Source of the DNA: Ustulina deusta
Taxonomy: Eukaryota; Ascomycota; Sordariomycetes; Xylariales; Xylariaceae
Reading direction: 5' to 3'
DNA: 64,000 bases
Assembly (NCBI GenBank): GCA_023159155.1
Contig: JAJNNX010000005.1
Coordinates: 1,178,001-1,242,000, forward strand
Shown: positions 21,811-32,826 of the stretch, one piece after another
How positions within the stretch are numbered: position 1 is the first letter of the stretch
How the letters are laid out: each line of letters opens with the position of its first letter
Notes under the pieces: model-generated
Seen by the model: only the letters and a program-made list of their open reading frames with translations
Told to the model about the DNA's origin: nothing
Database searches by the model: none
Position numbers and translations under genes: made by a program

Positions 21811-23772
21811 ATGGCGTGGGAGCTCAGACGACCGCCCACACGAACGGGCAGCGGCTCCCGACCGCCTACATCGCGGTTCCAAGAGGGCTCTATGAACGAC
21901 AGGATCAGCGCCGCACCGCCCGCTCAGTTTCTGGGCCCTGAGCAGCTCAGGGAGTACGAGAATCAGTTCTACACGGAACCGCCGACACCGCGCGAAGCAC
22001 GCAGACAGCGGCCTTTCTCGGCCACGGCGCAGCTCCAGCACGTCAGCGTGGAGGATCCGCAGCAACAGGAGCACCACCAACACAGACAACGACCGGTCAC
22101 GCACAAGAAATCCACGAGCTTCTTCATTCGTGTTCGCGATGCTCTGTTCCATAGGGGAGGCGGTGGGCCGCATGGCCAAGCTCTGAAGCAGCAGGAAGTG
22201 CGTAGGAAGCACAGCAGTCTGCAGGAGCCGCTGCAGCACCCTCTCCCACCGCCGCCGCCGCGACCTGACTATCTGCACGCGGGAAGGTCACTGTCCGAAG
22301 TCAACGTTGCCCAGATGTTCCCCAATCCACGAGGCACGGCAGACCGACCGTCGCGAGAGGACGTCATGGCCTCGTATAGTCAGCTCGTGGCTTCGGGATT
22401 CTTCCAATCCCATGCGATTCAATCCACGCGACATGCTGCACCGACAGCAGCATCCGGCGGACGGCAGACACCCGTCTTACCTGTGGATCATCAGGCTGCA
22501 CCTCGCCCCCCGGTACGCATCCCCTCTCTCAACGCAACCACTCGTTCCGGCTCCGTATCACCTATGCCGATGCCGATGCCGATGCCGAGCCCAAACCCCC
22601 ACGGCCAGAACAGTCGGGAATACGCAACCGCAACAATGGCAGCACCAGCGGCGCCGCGGTCTTCTCTATCCTCATTATTCAGGCCTTCGATCCCCGATCT
22701 CCACACCAAAGACTCGTGGTACACACTGCGCGGTCGCAAGCGCGCCCGCGGTGACGGCGACGAAACGCCCGCCGCAGAGCCGCAATCTTCTTCCACAGCG
22801 AGTTCCGCAGGATATTTCTCACAGCCCCTCAAGAAAGTGGCCAAGAAGCTCCGGGAGATGCCCTCCTCGTCCTCGCAGCTCTCCAGCGAAGCGAACAGCA
22901 AGAACGCCGTTCATCCAACACACCAGTCGAGCCATCAGACAGCGGCAGCGGATGGGGTCGTGCGTCTTGTGCCGTCCGTCTCGTCCGGCGGATCGGTGCA
23001 TCCCAACGAACGCCCCATACGCCTGCGCTCTCCATCACCAGCCGCGCCGGACATGACAACAAGCGGTGATAACGAGCGGAGGAGCGAAAGGCCAACAATC
23101 CACGAAAGAACCGGCCCAGCGACGGGGACGCGACGTCCGCGCAAGACATTCTCATATAACTTGACAGAATCGTCCCACGGCCGAGGCAGGACCGTCGAGC
23201 GCGAGCGCGAGCGCGGACGTGGACGCGAACGCGACAAGTACCGCGTGCAGAGACGTGGCTCGTCAGCTACACGGCCCGATAGCAAGACTAGGGCGTCACG
23301 CACCACCCAGCACCCGCTAGGGCAATGGCAGCGGGTGTCGCTCGACGAGACGATGATCCACCGGGACTCCGTCGACGGCGCGCGCGAGAGGGAAAAGGAG
23401 CGAGCGGAGGAGCGGACGCACGCGAAGCTGAGGAAGACGACGCATTCTCCGCTCCAGGCGATGCCGGACGCAAACCACCGCGGCGTCCCATCCCTGCCCA
23501 AGGCCCCGGAGCGCTGGCACGGCACGGGCAAAGCGTATCATCTCAAGGACCGGGGCTCGCGGCCCGACCTGGCGTTGCGTCGTTCCGAGGACGGCGGCGG
23601 CAAGGCCGAGCGGAGGCACTACGGGAAGGAGAACGACGCCGACTGGCGGCGCGTCGATGCCGACGGGGATATCGATGTCCTCGTCTACGAGACGCGCGGA
23701 CGGCAGTCGCCGGAGAAACAGTACCGACAGCAGGAGCACGAGCAACAATGGCATATAGGAAATGCCTTGTGA
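21811..23772 (+). CDS. Low-complexity hypothetical protein, 653 residues
   Basis: Single uninterrupted exon with ATG at 21811 and stop at 23770-23772; high GC like a real gene. No known domain seen. The protein is largely disordered: Pro-, Gln- and His-rich N-terminal half (polyproline near residue 146, a run of MP dipeptides near residue 252), Ser-rich centre, and an Arg/Glu alternating segment (ERERERGRGRERDK) about residue 470. One better-conserved-looking stretch is KKSTSFFIRVRDALFHRGG near residue 100, which could be a short membrane- or partner-binding motif. Charged C-terminal half. Several shadow frames arise from its GC-rich codons. Function unknown; possibly a scaffold or cell-polarity type protein, but that is a guess. 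Confidence 0.75.
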   Translation: MAWELRRPPTRTGSGSRPPTSRFQEGSMNDRISAAPPAQFLGPEQLREYENQFYTEPPTPREARRQRPFSATAQLQHVSVEDPQQQEHHQHRQRPVTHKKSTSFFIRVRDALFHRGGGGPHGQALKQQEVRRKHSSLQEPLQHPLPPPPPRPDYLHAGRSLSEVNVAQMFPNPRGTADRPSREDVMASYSQLVASGFFQSHAIQSTRHAAPTAASGGRQTPVLPVDHQAAPRPPVRIPSLNATTRSGSVSPMPMPMPMPSPNPHGQNSREYATATMAAPAAPRSSLSSLFRPSIPDLHTKDSWYTLRGRKRARGDGDETPAAEPQSSSTASSAGYFSQPLKKVAKKLREMPSSSSQLSSEANSKNAVHPTHQSSHQTAAADGVVRLVPSVSSGGSVHPNERPIRLRSPSPAAPDMTTSGDNERRSERPTIHERTGPATGTRRPRKTFSYNLTESSHGRGRTVERERERGRGRERDKYRVQRRGSSATRPDSKTRASRTTQHPLGQWQRVSLDETMIHRDSVDGAREREKERAEERTHAKLRKTTHSPLQAMPDANHRGVPSLPKAPERWHGTGKAYHLKDRGSRPDLALRRSEDGGGKAERRHYGKENDADWRRVDADGDIDVLVYETRGRQSPEKQYRQQEHEQQWHIGNAL

Positions 23773-25637
23773 GTGTGTGCGAGAGAGAGAGGGAGGTCTG
23801 GGTGTGCGTTTTATTGCTTGCTCTCTCACTACCTACTCACTACCTACCCACGTACCATGGACTCTCGATCAATCAATCAATCAATCAATCAATCGGTCGA
23901 GAGGTCCCATGGCTGTTTATACCGATTCTATCCTACCTACCTGCCTACCCTACTACTGCATATGCTTACGATGTTCTTTACACCCTTCCCTCTCTCCCCC
24001 CCCGCCCTCCTCCTTCTAATTTCATCCAAAGGCGAGAAAAAAAAACTCCGGGTATGATGAGATGGATAATGGGAATAAGGAACGGAACGGACCGGAACAG
24101 GTCGGATCGGCTTTGATTTTTTTCCTTCTTCACGGACGGACGTTATTACATGAATGGAGCTCAACGGAGTATCAGGGGTTTCGGCGTTTTCCTGATTTGC
24201 GCTTGTCGGCTTTTCTTCCCTAACCAACTTCCCTTCCTCTCCATCCCTCCATCCCTCCATCCCCGGCAATAACGCTCTATCCCGGAACCTCCTATCCGGG
24301 GATACTGGGGGGCGACCCTATGAAGGAAGACGGAAAATGGAAGTGGAACGAAAATGACCCTTTTTTTTTTTCTATTTTCTCTTCTCTCTTCTCTTTCACG
24401 AATCATGATCATGAATGAAAACTGCGCGGACACGAATGAGATCACGAACCAGGAAAAATAAAAATTCCATAACCAAATATTTTTTACTCGCTCGATTGAT
24501 TGACTGGAATGAACAGGAAATGAACTCAACTTTTTTACTGTTTACGCTGTGTTTTTCTGGACGCAATTTATTTGGTTGGAATGAAAAACACTCAAAAAAA
24601 AAGAAAGAAAGAAAGAAAGAGAGAGCAGAGAAAACAGAAACAGAAAAAAGAAAGAAAAAATCTATTCTCGATGGCGATCCATACTGCATATAGGCGTTCC
24701 AAGGTTGATTTGTTCTTCTCTTTGTTCAATCCTCGGGCTTCTCACGATCATGACGACAGAAAAAAAAACCCTGTTCATAGGTATATTTATATATAAATAT
24801 AAACCTTTCTTCTAACCAAAAAAAAAATTACCCTTCTCATACGAAGCCATACTATTTCTTCGAACCTATCTAAGGTATGTATCCGCCTCGGGGTTATGCG
24901 TAGTTGGGAATTCGTTGAGTCAATATGGACGAGTACGCAATTGTATCTATACTAGATAAGCGGCAGCCCTTACCGTCCTCATTGCCACATTCGGAGACTA
25001 AGGATGACGCTGGAGATACGGTTTCACATCTTCGACGTCTTGTTGACTTGCCCCATCTCAAAATATTAGTGTCCCAGAGCCTCTCCCTAGAGTCTGAGAG
25101 CCACTCTACTCGAAGCCAATAGTTTCCCATTTGAATTGGCACAGTTTGATGTTCATCAGTTCTTGTTTAGTGAAGTTCGCCCTGCCTGTTCTCTGACGTT
25201 GATCAACCTATATATATTCTTAAAATACACGACAAAAACCGAAAAGGTCCGCAAGAAAGGCTGCTTCCAATCGGCCTAGCCCTCAGGATACAACGCAAAT
25301 AACCCATGCCTTGAGCCTCTGTAGCTCCTAAACGCCTGCTTTGCCGTACTTATCTCCGCTGCCGCCGAATTCTCCACAGCAGTCTCTCCTCGTTTTGATG
25401 AAGAAGAACAGTGCTTCCTTCCGAGCCCCCCATCATTTCATCATATAATTATAAATATGTCTCACGAGAAAAAAGAAAGAAACAAAAGGGGGGAGGGACT
25501 GTGATGGCTTGAGCCGCTGAATATAACGCTACATAAGGTCATACCTATATTTTATGAGGAAGATCTCAAGGGGAGATAGAAATGAGGATAGGTGAGCTTG
25601 CCTAAAAGATAGTTCGGCTCCCTTGAAAGGTGGGCGA
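23773..25637. other. Convergent intergenic region (3' ends of two genes)
   Basis: Lies between the stop of the plus-strand gene at 23772 and the stop of minus-strand mga2 at 25638. Holds simple repeats (23868-23894; GAAA units near 24603-24620) and many homopolymer A/T runs. No supportable gene. Confidence 0.65.
23868..23894. repeat. Microsatellite (ATCA)n, about 6.75 copies
   Basis: Direct reading of an uninterrupted tetranucleotide run 3' of the low-complexity gene. Confidence 0.9.
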
Positions 25638-28600
25638 TTAGGCTAGTTCTTGGATAATATTGCGAACCCGGTTATTGATATCTCGTGGATTTGCAACGAG
25701 ACCACCGAGCGCTTTTGCTATGCTAGCTGTACCAGAAACTAGTGAGGGAGCACCGCTCCAGAGCATAGCTCCAAGAACAAGTACTAAAATCGGAATCTAG
25801 GCCTCATTAGCCTCGGAACCATAGTTTTAGAATTGTTTAGTACTTACCCAGACAAACCATAGCATCTTATCACTACTGCCTGCCTTGAGCCTCTGGGCGT
25901 GTGCCCGCTGCAGAGTCTCTTGTTGTTCTTTGGTGATAAGATGCTTGCGCCCGATTTGGAGGAGAGCAGGAACTTCTTGGGTTTGAGAGCCCTCTGCCAA
26001 ATCTTGATCAAACAGGGTAGCGTATTTGGCATCAGCTTCAAACTCCGCTGCGGCCCGAGCAGCTGATGACTGTTTGATGTCGAGATCCTTCTGTGGGAAG
26101 ATATCTTCGTAAGCAGGAGGAGAGTCTTTAGTTCCAAAAAATGGGAAGACTCCCCATTTATTGTCACTAGAGTTGCTTGTGTGATCCCCCGCTGGTTCTT
26201 GTCGTTGGCTACGTATATTAGGAACAAGCGAACTGATTCGTTGCATGACTGGCGCAGACTGCAGATAAGCTTGGTAGCTAGGCAATACGGGCATGGGCGG
26301 GAGGTTCGGCATTTGCGGGATATTGGGCATCTGGAATTGGGGTAGATTTTGAAGATGCATCGCCATGGTATTGTGAAACTGCTGCAGCTGGGTTGCGACT
26401 TGTTCCCGAATAGCTGCCATTGTAACACTTGGAGAAGCTGGACCTTCTTCTGCCTCGTTTACTGGATGCGTTTCCGCAGTAGACCGATGACGCAGTCCAG
26501 ATAGGCTGCGTCCCCTTGTATCAAGCCAATTCGTATCTTCCTCTGTAGTAATCTCTTCAGACGAGTCATCAACATTGACTGTCGTCACTATATCAAAATT
26601 ACCTGACAAGAATTCTTGGCGATGGATGGGTGTCATTGTGGAGGGCTCCCAGAGAGATCGTACAGAGCTTCGACTGCTAGCCCGGCCAGGACGCGAATCG
26701 ACACTCCTAGAACGGAAATTGGTTTCGATATGTTGTAGACTTCGACGAACAGGCGGGGACCTAGCGACATCCATAGGCGTGAGACCAGAACCGGATCGCA
26801 CATTTCGATCTGCCCCTTTGGCGATAAGCCGGCGTACAATTTCAGGGTGATCATTCATTGCTGCCATATGAAGCGGAGTAAAACCCCCATTGTCCCTAAT
26901 GTGTACATTCGCACCACGTAATAGTAGACCGGCAACAAAACGGATAAAACCAAGAGAGCATGCTAGATGTAACATGGTCTGCCCACTAGATCTTCTAAGA
27001 TTGATTCGAGCTTTGTTAGGGCTCTCATCTAGATCCATCACCTCAAGAATCCGAAGAAGGCCAGATTCGACAGCTTCCCTGGACTCTAGGCTGAGGTGAG
27101 TGAAGGGATTGTTGCCATTACCATGGGGAGCTTGATTGCTTGGACCTGACGCGGAGGTTTGTGCAAATAAGATACTCCTTGCAAACCCCACAGGATCTGC
27201 CATCACTGCCCCGTACTGACCCGCCAACACTCCCAGGGCAGTACGGATGAGCTGGTCTTCGTCATCATCCTTGTATTTGAAGACAGCAGGTTGTTGAACG
27301 CCCTGTCGTCTGCCCGGTTGCTTTATTGTCACTGGAACAGGTCCCGAGACTGGCGACGGTGGAAGCATGCATACAAGGGATGTTGGTCCCCAGTATGTCG
27401 TGGTTATTGCTCTTTGCGAGCCAAAATAGACCTCCAGGCCATCATTTGTGAAATTACTGCCAAGAACGGTGATCTCGGCTCCGCCACATTTCGATCCCTC
27501 GTTGGGGATGATCCTAAGAATAGCGGGCAATGGCAATAGAGGCCCGGAAAGTGCATCTTGAGAGCGTTGGGAATGATGTAGGGGGTCGGGTCTAAGCTGG
27601 CTTGGACTAGGGGCACGACTGGGATGTGCAGACACCGGAGCGGAGAACAATTGAGTAACGGGCCGTTCCAGGTTCATAACCCTCTTGTTCATTCCGGTGA
27701 ACATGAATGGCTCCGTCCCACTATTATTGGGTGTTGCTGACCCAGCACCAAGCGACTGTGGTACATTATTCAGTATGTGCTGTGGTCCCTGGTTCGAGAG
27801 ATCTCCGTTTAGCGGAACATGTGCCATGGTTGCTGAAAATGGCGAATTTCCTGCAGATATGACAGCCGAGTCATTCTGAACGTTAGTGGGCATTGACAGT
27901 AATGGCTGATTTGTTTCAATCTTCGTCATAGCAAGGCCGGCAGGTACCTTACCAACCATACTGGCTTTTCTTTTTCTAGTTCCTGCACTTAAGGGGCTAG
28001 CTGGCGACGTTTGACGTGAGAGACTGCGTGGTACTACTCCTGTTGGCGTAGACTGTAAATTACTTGCCTGTGGGCCAGAAGAAACGGCTAAGGGAGGATC
28101 TTGTCCCTGGCTGTGCAGATCAGACATGGAATGATTCTGACGGAAAGGTAGTGAAGAGACGTCGCCGGAATATGGCGGGAATGCTGTCAATGGTTGTACT
28201 CTCCTGGGCTGGATTTGGGTTGTGTGTGTCGTGGTTGGCTGAGGAGTACCTGCCTGCAACGACATCGGTGGCCCATTGGTAACCAGAGGCTGAGGCGAAT
28301 GTTGAAGTTGAGGTTGAGGTTGAGATTGAGAGGGCGGTTGGGGTGTGGGCGTAGGGCCAGCGTGTGTAGGAGTTTTATGATCATCGGTTATCATGATTGA
28401 CGATGAGATCCCCTGGGCGACGATGTTGCCAGCATAGTCCTTGAGTGTGATAATGACCTGAAACCCAAGTTTCTCCCCATGATGGCGGCAGTAACACGCA
28501 ATCCGCATAGGTGCGTCAACCTGTACGGTTCCTTCGGGGATGGCACCATTGATAAAGCCAGCTCCGGTTGGGTCAGCCATCACCGCCGTAACGGTTTGCC

Positions 28601-30020
28601 ACTCCTTGACCTCTAGGGTGTTAAATACAATGGCTCGCTCCCGTTCGTACCGATCCCAGAGTTCCTCTTCCTCCGGCTTTTTGTGCTTTTTCCTACCGGC
28701 ACGCTTCCTTTCCCGTGTGATACACCCTGCGCATATGCGTACCTCGCCTCCATTTTGTGATTTGTTTTCTTCATCTTCAATGCCGTCGGCAGGACTGCTC
28801 AATTCATTCACGGGAGGTTTTCCGGCAGCACGTCCGAATGCCTGCTTCAGTCTCGTTTCGTCGGTCATGGCACTTGTACAGACCAGCATGGTTGTCAATT
28901 CCAGCATGTCGGGGCTTGGTCCTGTTGAGGGCTTTTGAAGCAGCTTCGGTTTAGCTATGGTGTGAGTCGGGAGATGTACCCTCCTGATCCCTTTTGGAAG
29001 ATTATGCAAAGTGATCTTGAGGGGAATTTGTGTTTCGACCCGCGATTTGATGGGCATCGGATGGATGACTAATCTAGGTAATGGAGGGTGTGATAGAGAT
29101 GCTGGCGGGTTACCGTTCGGCAGGTCATGGTGAACAGGCGGCATATAAGCTGAATCGGATCTCGGAAGCGGGAACAATGGATTGCTAATTTGATCGTTTG
29201 TCGTGTGCGGCCAGGTTGTAGACATGCGCACGCCGCCAAATGGGTCACCAAAATTATGGAACTTACCATCAGGTGAAGGCAGGTTGTGGGTATATATAGC
29301 AGTTGGTGACGACTCGCTACTGGGAATCTGTGCCGAGATAGGCGAGAACTCGCTTGAACTCATGATTTTAGTGTTGTTGGTCGACCGGTTCGATGACTGT
29401 CCCTAGGTATTATAAGAACTAACGACCAAATTACTCTAATCGAATAAGAAACTAACCGTGCGTTGCTTCGGCTGGGCTTTACGTCTCTTAACAGCGCGCC
29501 CTTGAGGCAAAGCTTCGCTCGACGTGTGGAACTCTGGGGATGGCTCGTTTGCAATCGGGGGAGTAGGGCTACTGGAGTCGCCTGACAGGGCAAGGAACTG
29601 AGACATATCAACAGAAGAGCCCATGTCAAAGGCATCCTCGTTGTTTCCGATATCTTGAAGCCATTCGCTAGGAGAGGCTGCCATTGGCGTTGCATCTATC
29701 GACGTGTGGGGCGAGCTCGAACCGGTGCTTCTCAACGACGAGGAGGAAGAAGTCGAGCCCCGGTGTGAGGGCAAATGAGGGTTTGGTTTATCTGTAGCGG
29801 AAACGACCTGGTTGGATTGTTGAGGGAAGGCGTATGTGGGGTCGCCATATATCGTAGAACCGGCCCCGTCGCCTGTTTGGAGTCCCATAAAACCAGCATC
29901 TTTCATCACTGGACTGTTAGTAGCGGCGGCGTCGAAGTCAAACTCGGGATTGAAGCTGAAGCGGAACATGTCTGGCAGTGGATCCTCTTCAGGAAAGGTA
30001 AAAGACTCGGAGGTAGGCAT
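25638..30020 (-). CDS. mga2: Mga2/Spt23-type membrane-bound transcription activator (TIG + ankyrin + C-terminal membrane anchor)
   Basis: Homologue of yeast Mga2/Spt23: an ER-anchored precursor that senses lipid packing, is ubiquitinated and processed by the proteasome, and activates the delta-9 fatty-acid desaturase gene. Three exons on the minus strand: 29457-30020, 25848-29402, 25638-25796; introns 29403-29456 (54 bases) and 25797-25847 (51 bases). 1425 residues. Domains: acidic/Ser-rich N-terminus; an approximately 170-residue conserved block starting about residue 240 (LPRLVIHPMP, PLKITLHNLPKGIRRV); IPT/TIG fold about 815-900 (ILRIIPNEGSKCGGAEITVL); two ankyrin repeats about 993-1066 (TMLHLACSLGF, TPLHMAAMNDHPEIV); one C-terminal transmembrane helix about 1368-1390 (WIPILVLVLGAMLW). 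I used the ATG at 30020 (MPTSESF). The last intron lies inside the membrane anchor. Confidence 0.93.
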
Positions 30021-32826
30021 GGCTTCCGCCACGAAGCTTCAGCTCCGCCTGCTCGTTGAGGGTGTTGGTTCAACTGCAATTTACCAGCTCTCTGTGTCGA
30101 ACGAAGACGAGTTCCCCGTTACAGACGCACGAACGTGTCGGGGCCAATCGCATGCGTGTGAGAAGGCGGTTGTGGGATGGCCTCGGAGTACAAGAAGCAG
30201 ACGCGAATGGTGTTGCCGTGTAGTTCGCCCTAAAGCAACATGGCGATACCTTCCAAGGTCGACGAATGCCGCTGTGGGCTGCAGTGGGAGATGACAATCG
30301 CCGTCGAAGGCAGCCAGATCCTTGGCGGGTGGAACGCAGACCGGCAGAGGTATCGGGTCGCTAGCTCTCGTGTCACGGGCGACAGGTGCGGAACGTCGTA
30401 GCGAAGCCGTCGTGTGCTGGTGGAAATTGGAGAGACGTCTGCGTCTGCGTCTGACGTTGTCTCGGGCCCGCTATCGGTGTAGGGATCGGTGCCGGGGGAC
30501 ACGGAATATCAGCAGAAGACTGCAGCTGGCCGAGGGGGGCGATATCAACTGGTGGGGGGGTTCTGGCGTGACAGGAGTGCTGTTGGTGGTAGTCACCGCC
30601 TCGCGGCTGGGCGGGTGGCAGAATAAAGGCGAGGAGGTTATCGTGGCGGTTTGGACGGCAGCGGATAAATGGGGGCGAGCTTTTTGGTTGGCGTTGCCCG
30701 AAGCTAAGGACATTAGGTATACGCACTCCCACGCACGCACACATACACAACACCAATAAAGATAAGCGGAGAGAAGAGAGTGGAGATGCACAGAACACTA
30801 CCGTATCTACATGTAGACAAAACTAAGAGGGAAAGGGTTTACATAGGTATATCCAAGAATGTGGTACCTGACAGATAGGTAGGTAGAGACAGCTTTTCCA
30901 CGATCTTCCCAAACCGGGATGCCAGCCTGAGCCAACCAAGCCCAGGCCGGCCCCCGCTTTTGCTCAAGTCCATTTGAATAGTTCCTGTTAGGTACTCGGT
31001 AGTACTACCGTAGCGCGCCGGGGGGTTCGAGAGATAGGCTAGGTACCTACCTAGGTAGACTCGGTTGACCCCCATAAAGAAATATTTTGCAATAAGTGAT
31101 GTGAGGGAGCTTTCTTTACTCGAAAATTGTTACCCGAAGCAATAAGTACTTTCTAGGTAAAAATAAAATAAAATAAAAGCCATTTTGTTATATATATCAG
31201 AATATTATATATATTAGAATAATTATTTCAATATCTTTTTTTTCTGGTCATTTTTTGGGTTGTAGTTTACCCGTCACGATTAATTTCTAGCAGTGCACCA
31301 TTTCTCTAAGCAATATTCCATCCGCGATCCAACATCCTTTCTCTAGACCCCCTTGGCGCGCTACAGTTAGGTACTAGGTAGATAGGTAGATACTAGGTAG
31401 GTACTGCTAATACTACCGTAGTAGTAGTAGTGCCAGCAACTTCAAGACGTAGGTGCTATTTATGTCCCCTACAAAACGGATTTATTGCAGCTCATTTGCT
31501 TTTTTCCCTACCTAATAGGTAGGTAGGCCAAATCGGTTACTCGTACTAGGCACTTACGTAGACCTACCTAGTACCTATTTCAGGCACGTTTTCTATGCAT
31601 ACAAAAAGTTTGCACAAATGCTACCTACCTAATGGCTCAGTAGGTAGGTACCTAGTACCGTAATATTTTGGCAAAATTGGGCTGGTCTCTCTCTGTACAC
31701 CACTACTTGGTGAGGGTCAGTCAAAACATACCAGCTTCGCAGTCGTTGCTATTATGACTCGTATCTTGTCGTTAGGTAGTACCTAACTAGCACATTGCAG
31801 TGAGGCAGCCTTCTCCTTACTCAGGTCTAGTCTATCTACCTGCCTGCCTAATCCCCCGCCATCGGCACACATACACAGGTCATAGGTTGCTCACGTGAGC
31901 GTCCGAACAGATTCCAAGGTTGATAACTTTACCTGAGTAAGTACCTACACAACATTGATATTTCGAGCTGGTTCACTCACTCGTGCTGACGCCAGCGCGG
32001 GTAGCCTAGGTTCTCTTGACACTTAGATAGTTCCCTAGTCTAGGCACCATAACCGTACCTATATGTTCCCGCTGGGCCCTTTTTAACAGCCCTCCTTAGT
32101 AATGCCTACAACCTTTCCGCATGGACTTTGTGTATGCAATCTGTCAATTAACAAGCCAAACAGTTGCCAATTCTTAGAACCACTATACCACTGAGGAACC
32201 CATGTGGTGTGATATCGCCGTCTATTTGGGTGTGAGCAAGACAAGCAATAAGAAACTTACATACACTAAGCGCCACTGTCCATATCGAGAATCCTTTATC
32301 TTTGACAAAACTTGCTGCCTGGCACCTTTTTGCAAAATTGGTTCATCTACTCTTGAAGCCTACTCACTTTCTATCATAACAGTGATAAGGATACACCAAC
32401 CAGTCGGAACTTTTCATCTTGGCAACTGTTGTGTTATCCCTTGGCGGGGCTTAATGGCAACCAAAAACACTGCATCTGTGTGCTAAATACAATGTCAACC
32501 CAACAATATCGTTAGAAAATATGAATACGCATTTTCATCCTGGAATGGTGGAGTCTTAGTTTTGGCCATCCGAATAAATTTAACATTTGAACACTGTCAA
32601 TGTATCTAAGCATACAGAGCTATGTGTATCAAGGGGTAAAAGTTTGCACCTGCCAGAGCCCAAAATCGCAATCTGTGAGGCTCGGAGCAATAAACATCTA
32701 AGTCTTCCTAAGCCTACCCTGCAATTTCGATATGAGGGAGTATCGGTTTGGGTTCAGTTGTACCGTTAGAGGAAATTTCCTGCGCGGTAATAGGTCGCGT
32801 TCCGTCACTACGGGAGAATGCCACTG
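30021..32826. other. Intergenic: mga2 upstream region and palindromic-motif-rich spacer
   Basis: 30021-30800 is GC-rich, has overlapping frames on both strands without similarity, and probably is mga2 leader/promoter. 31020-31660 is dense in TAGGTAGGTACCTAGG-like motifs and AT-rich stretches. 32200-32486 holds a 94-codon plus-strand frame with no recognised similarity. No supportable gene. Confidence 0.55.

Noticed and set aside
23325..24116. 263-codon frame overlapping the low-complexity gene
   Set aside because: It is a GC-rich shadow in another frame, starting inside the gene and ending in non-coding microsatellite sequence.
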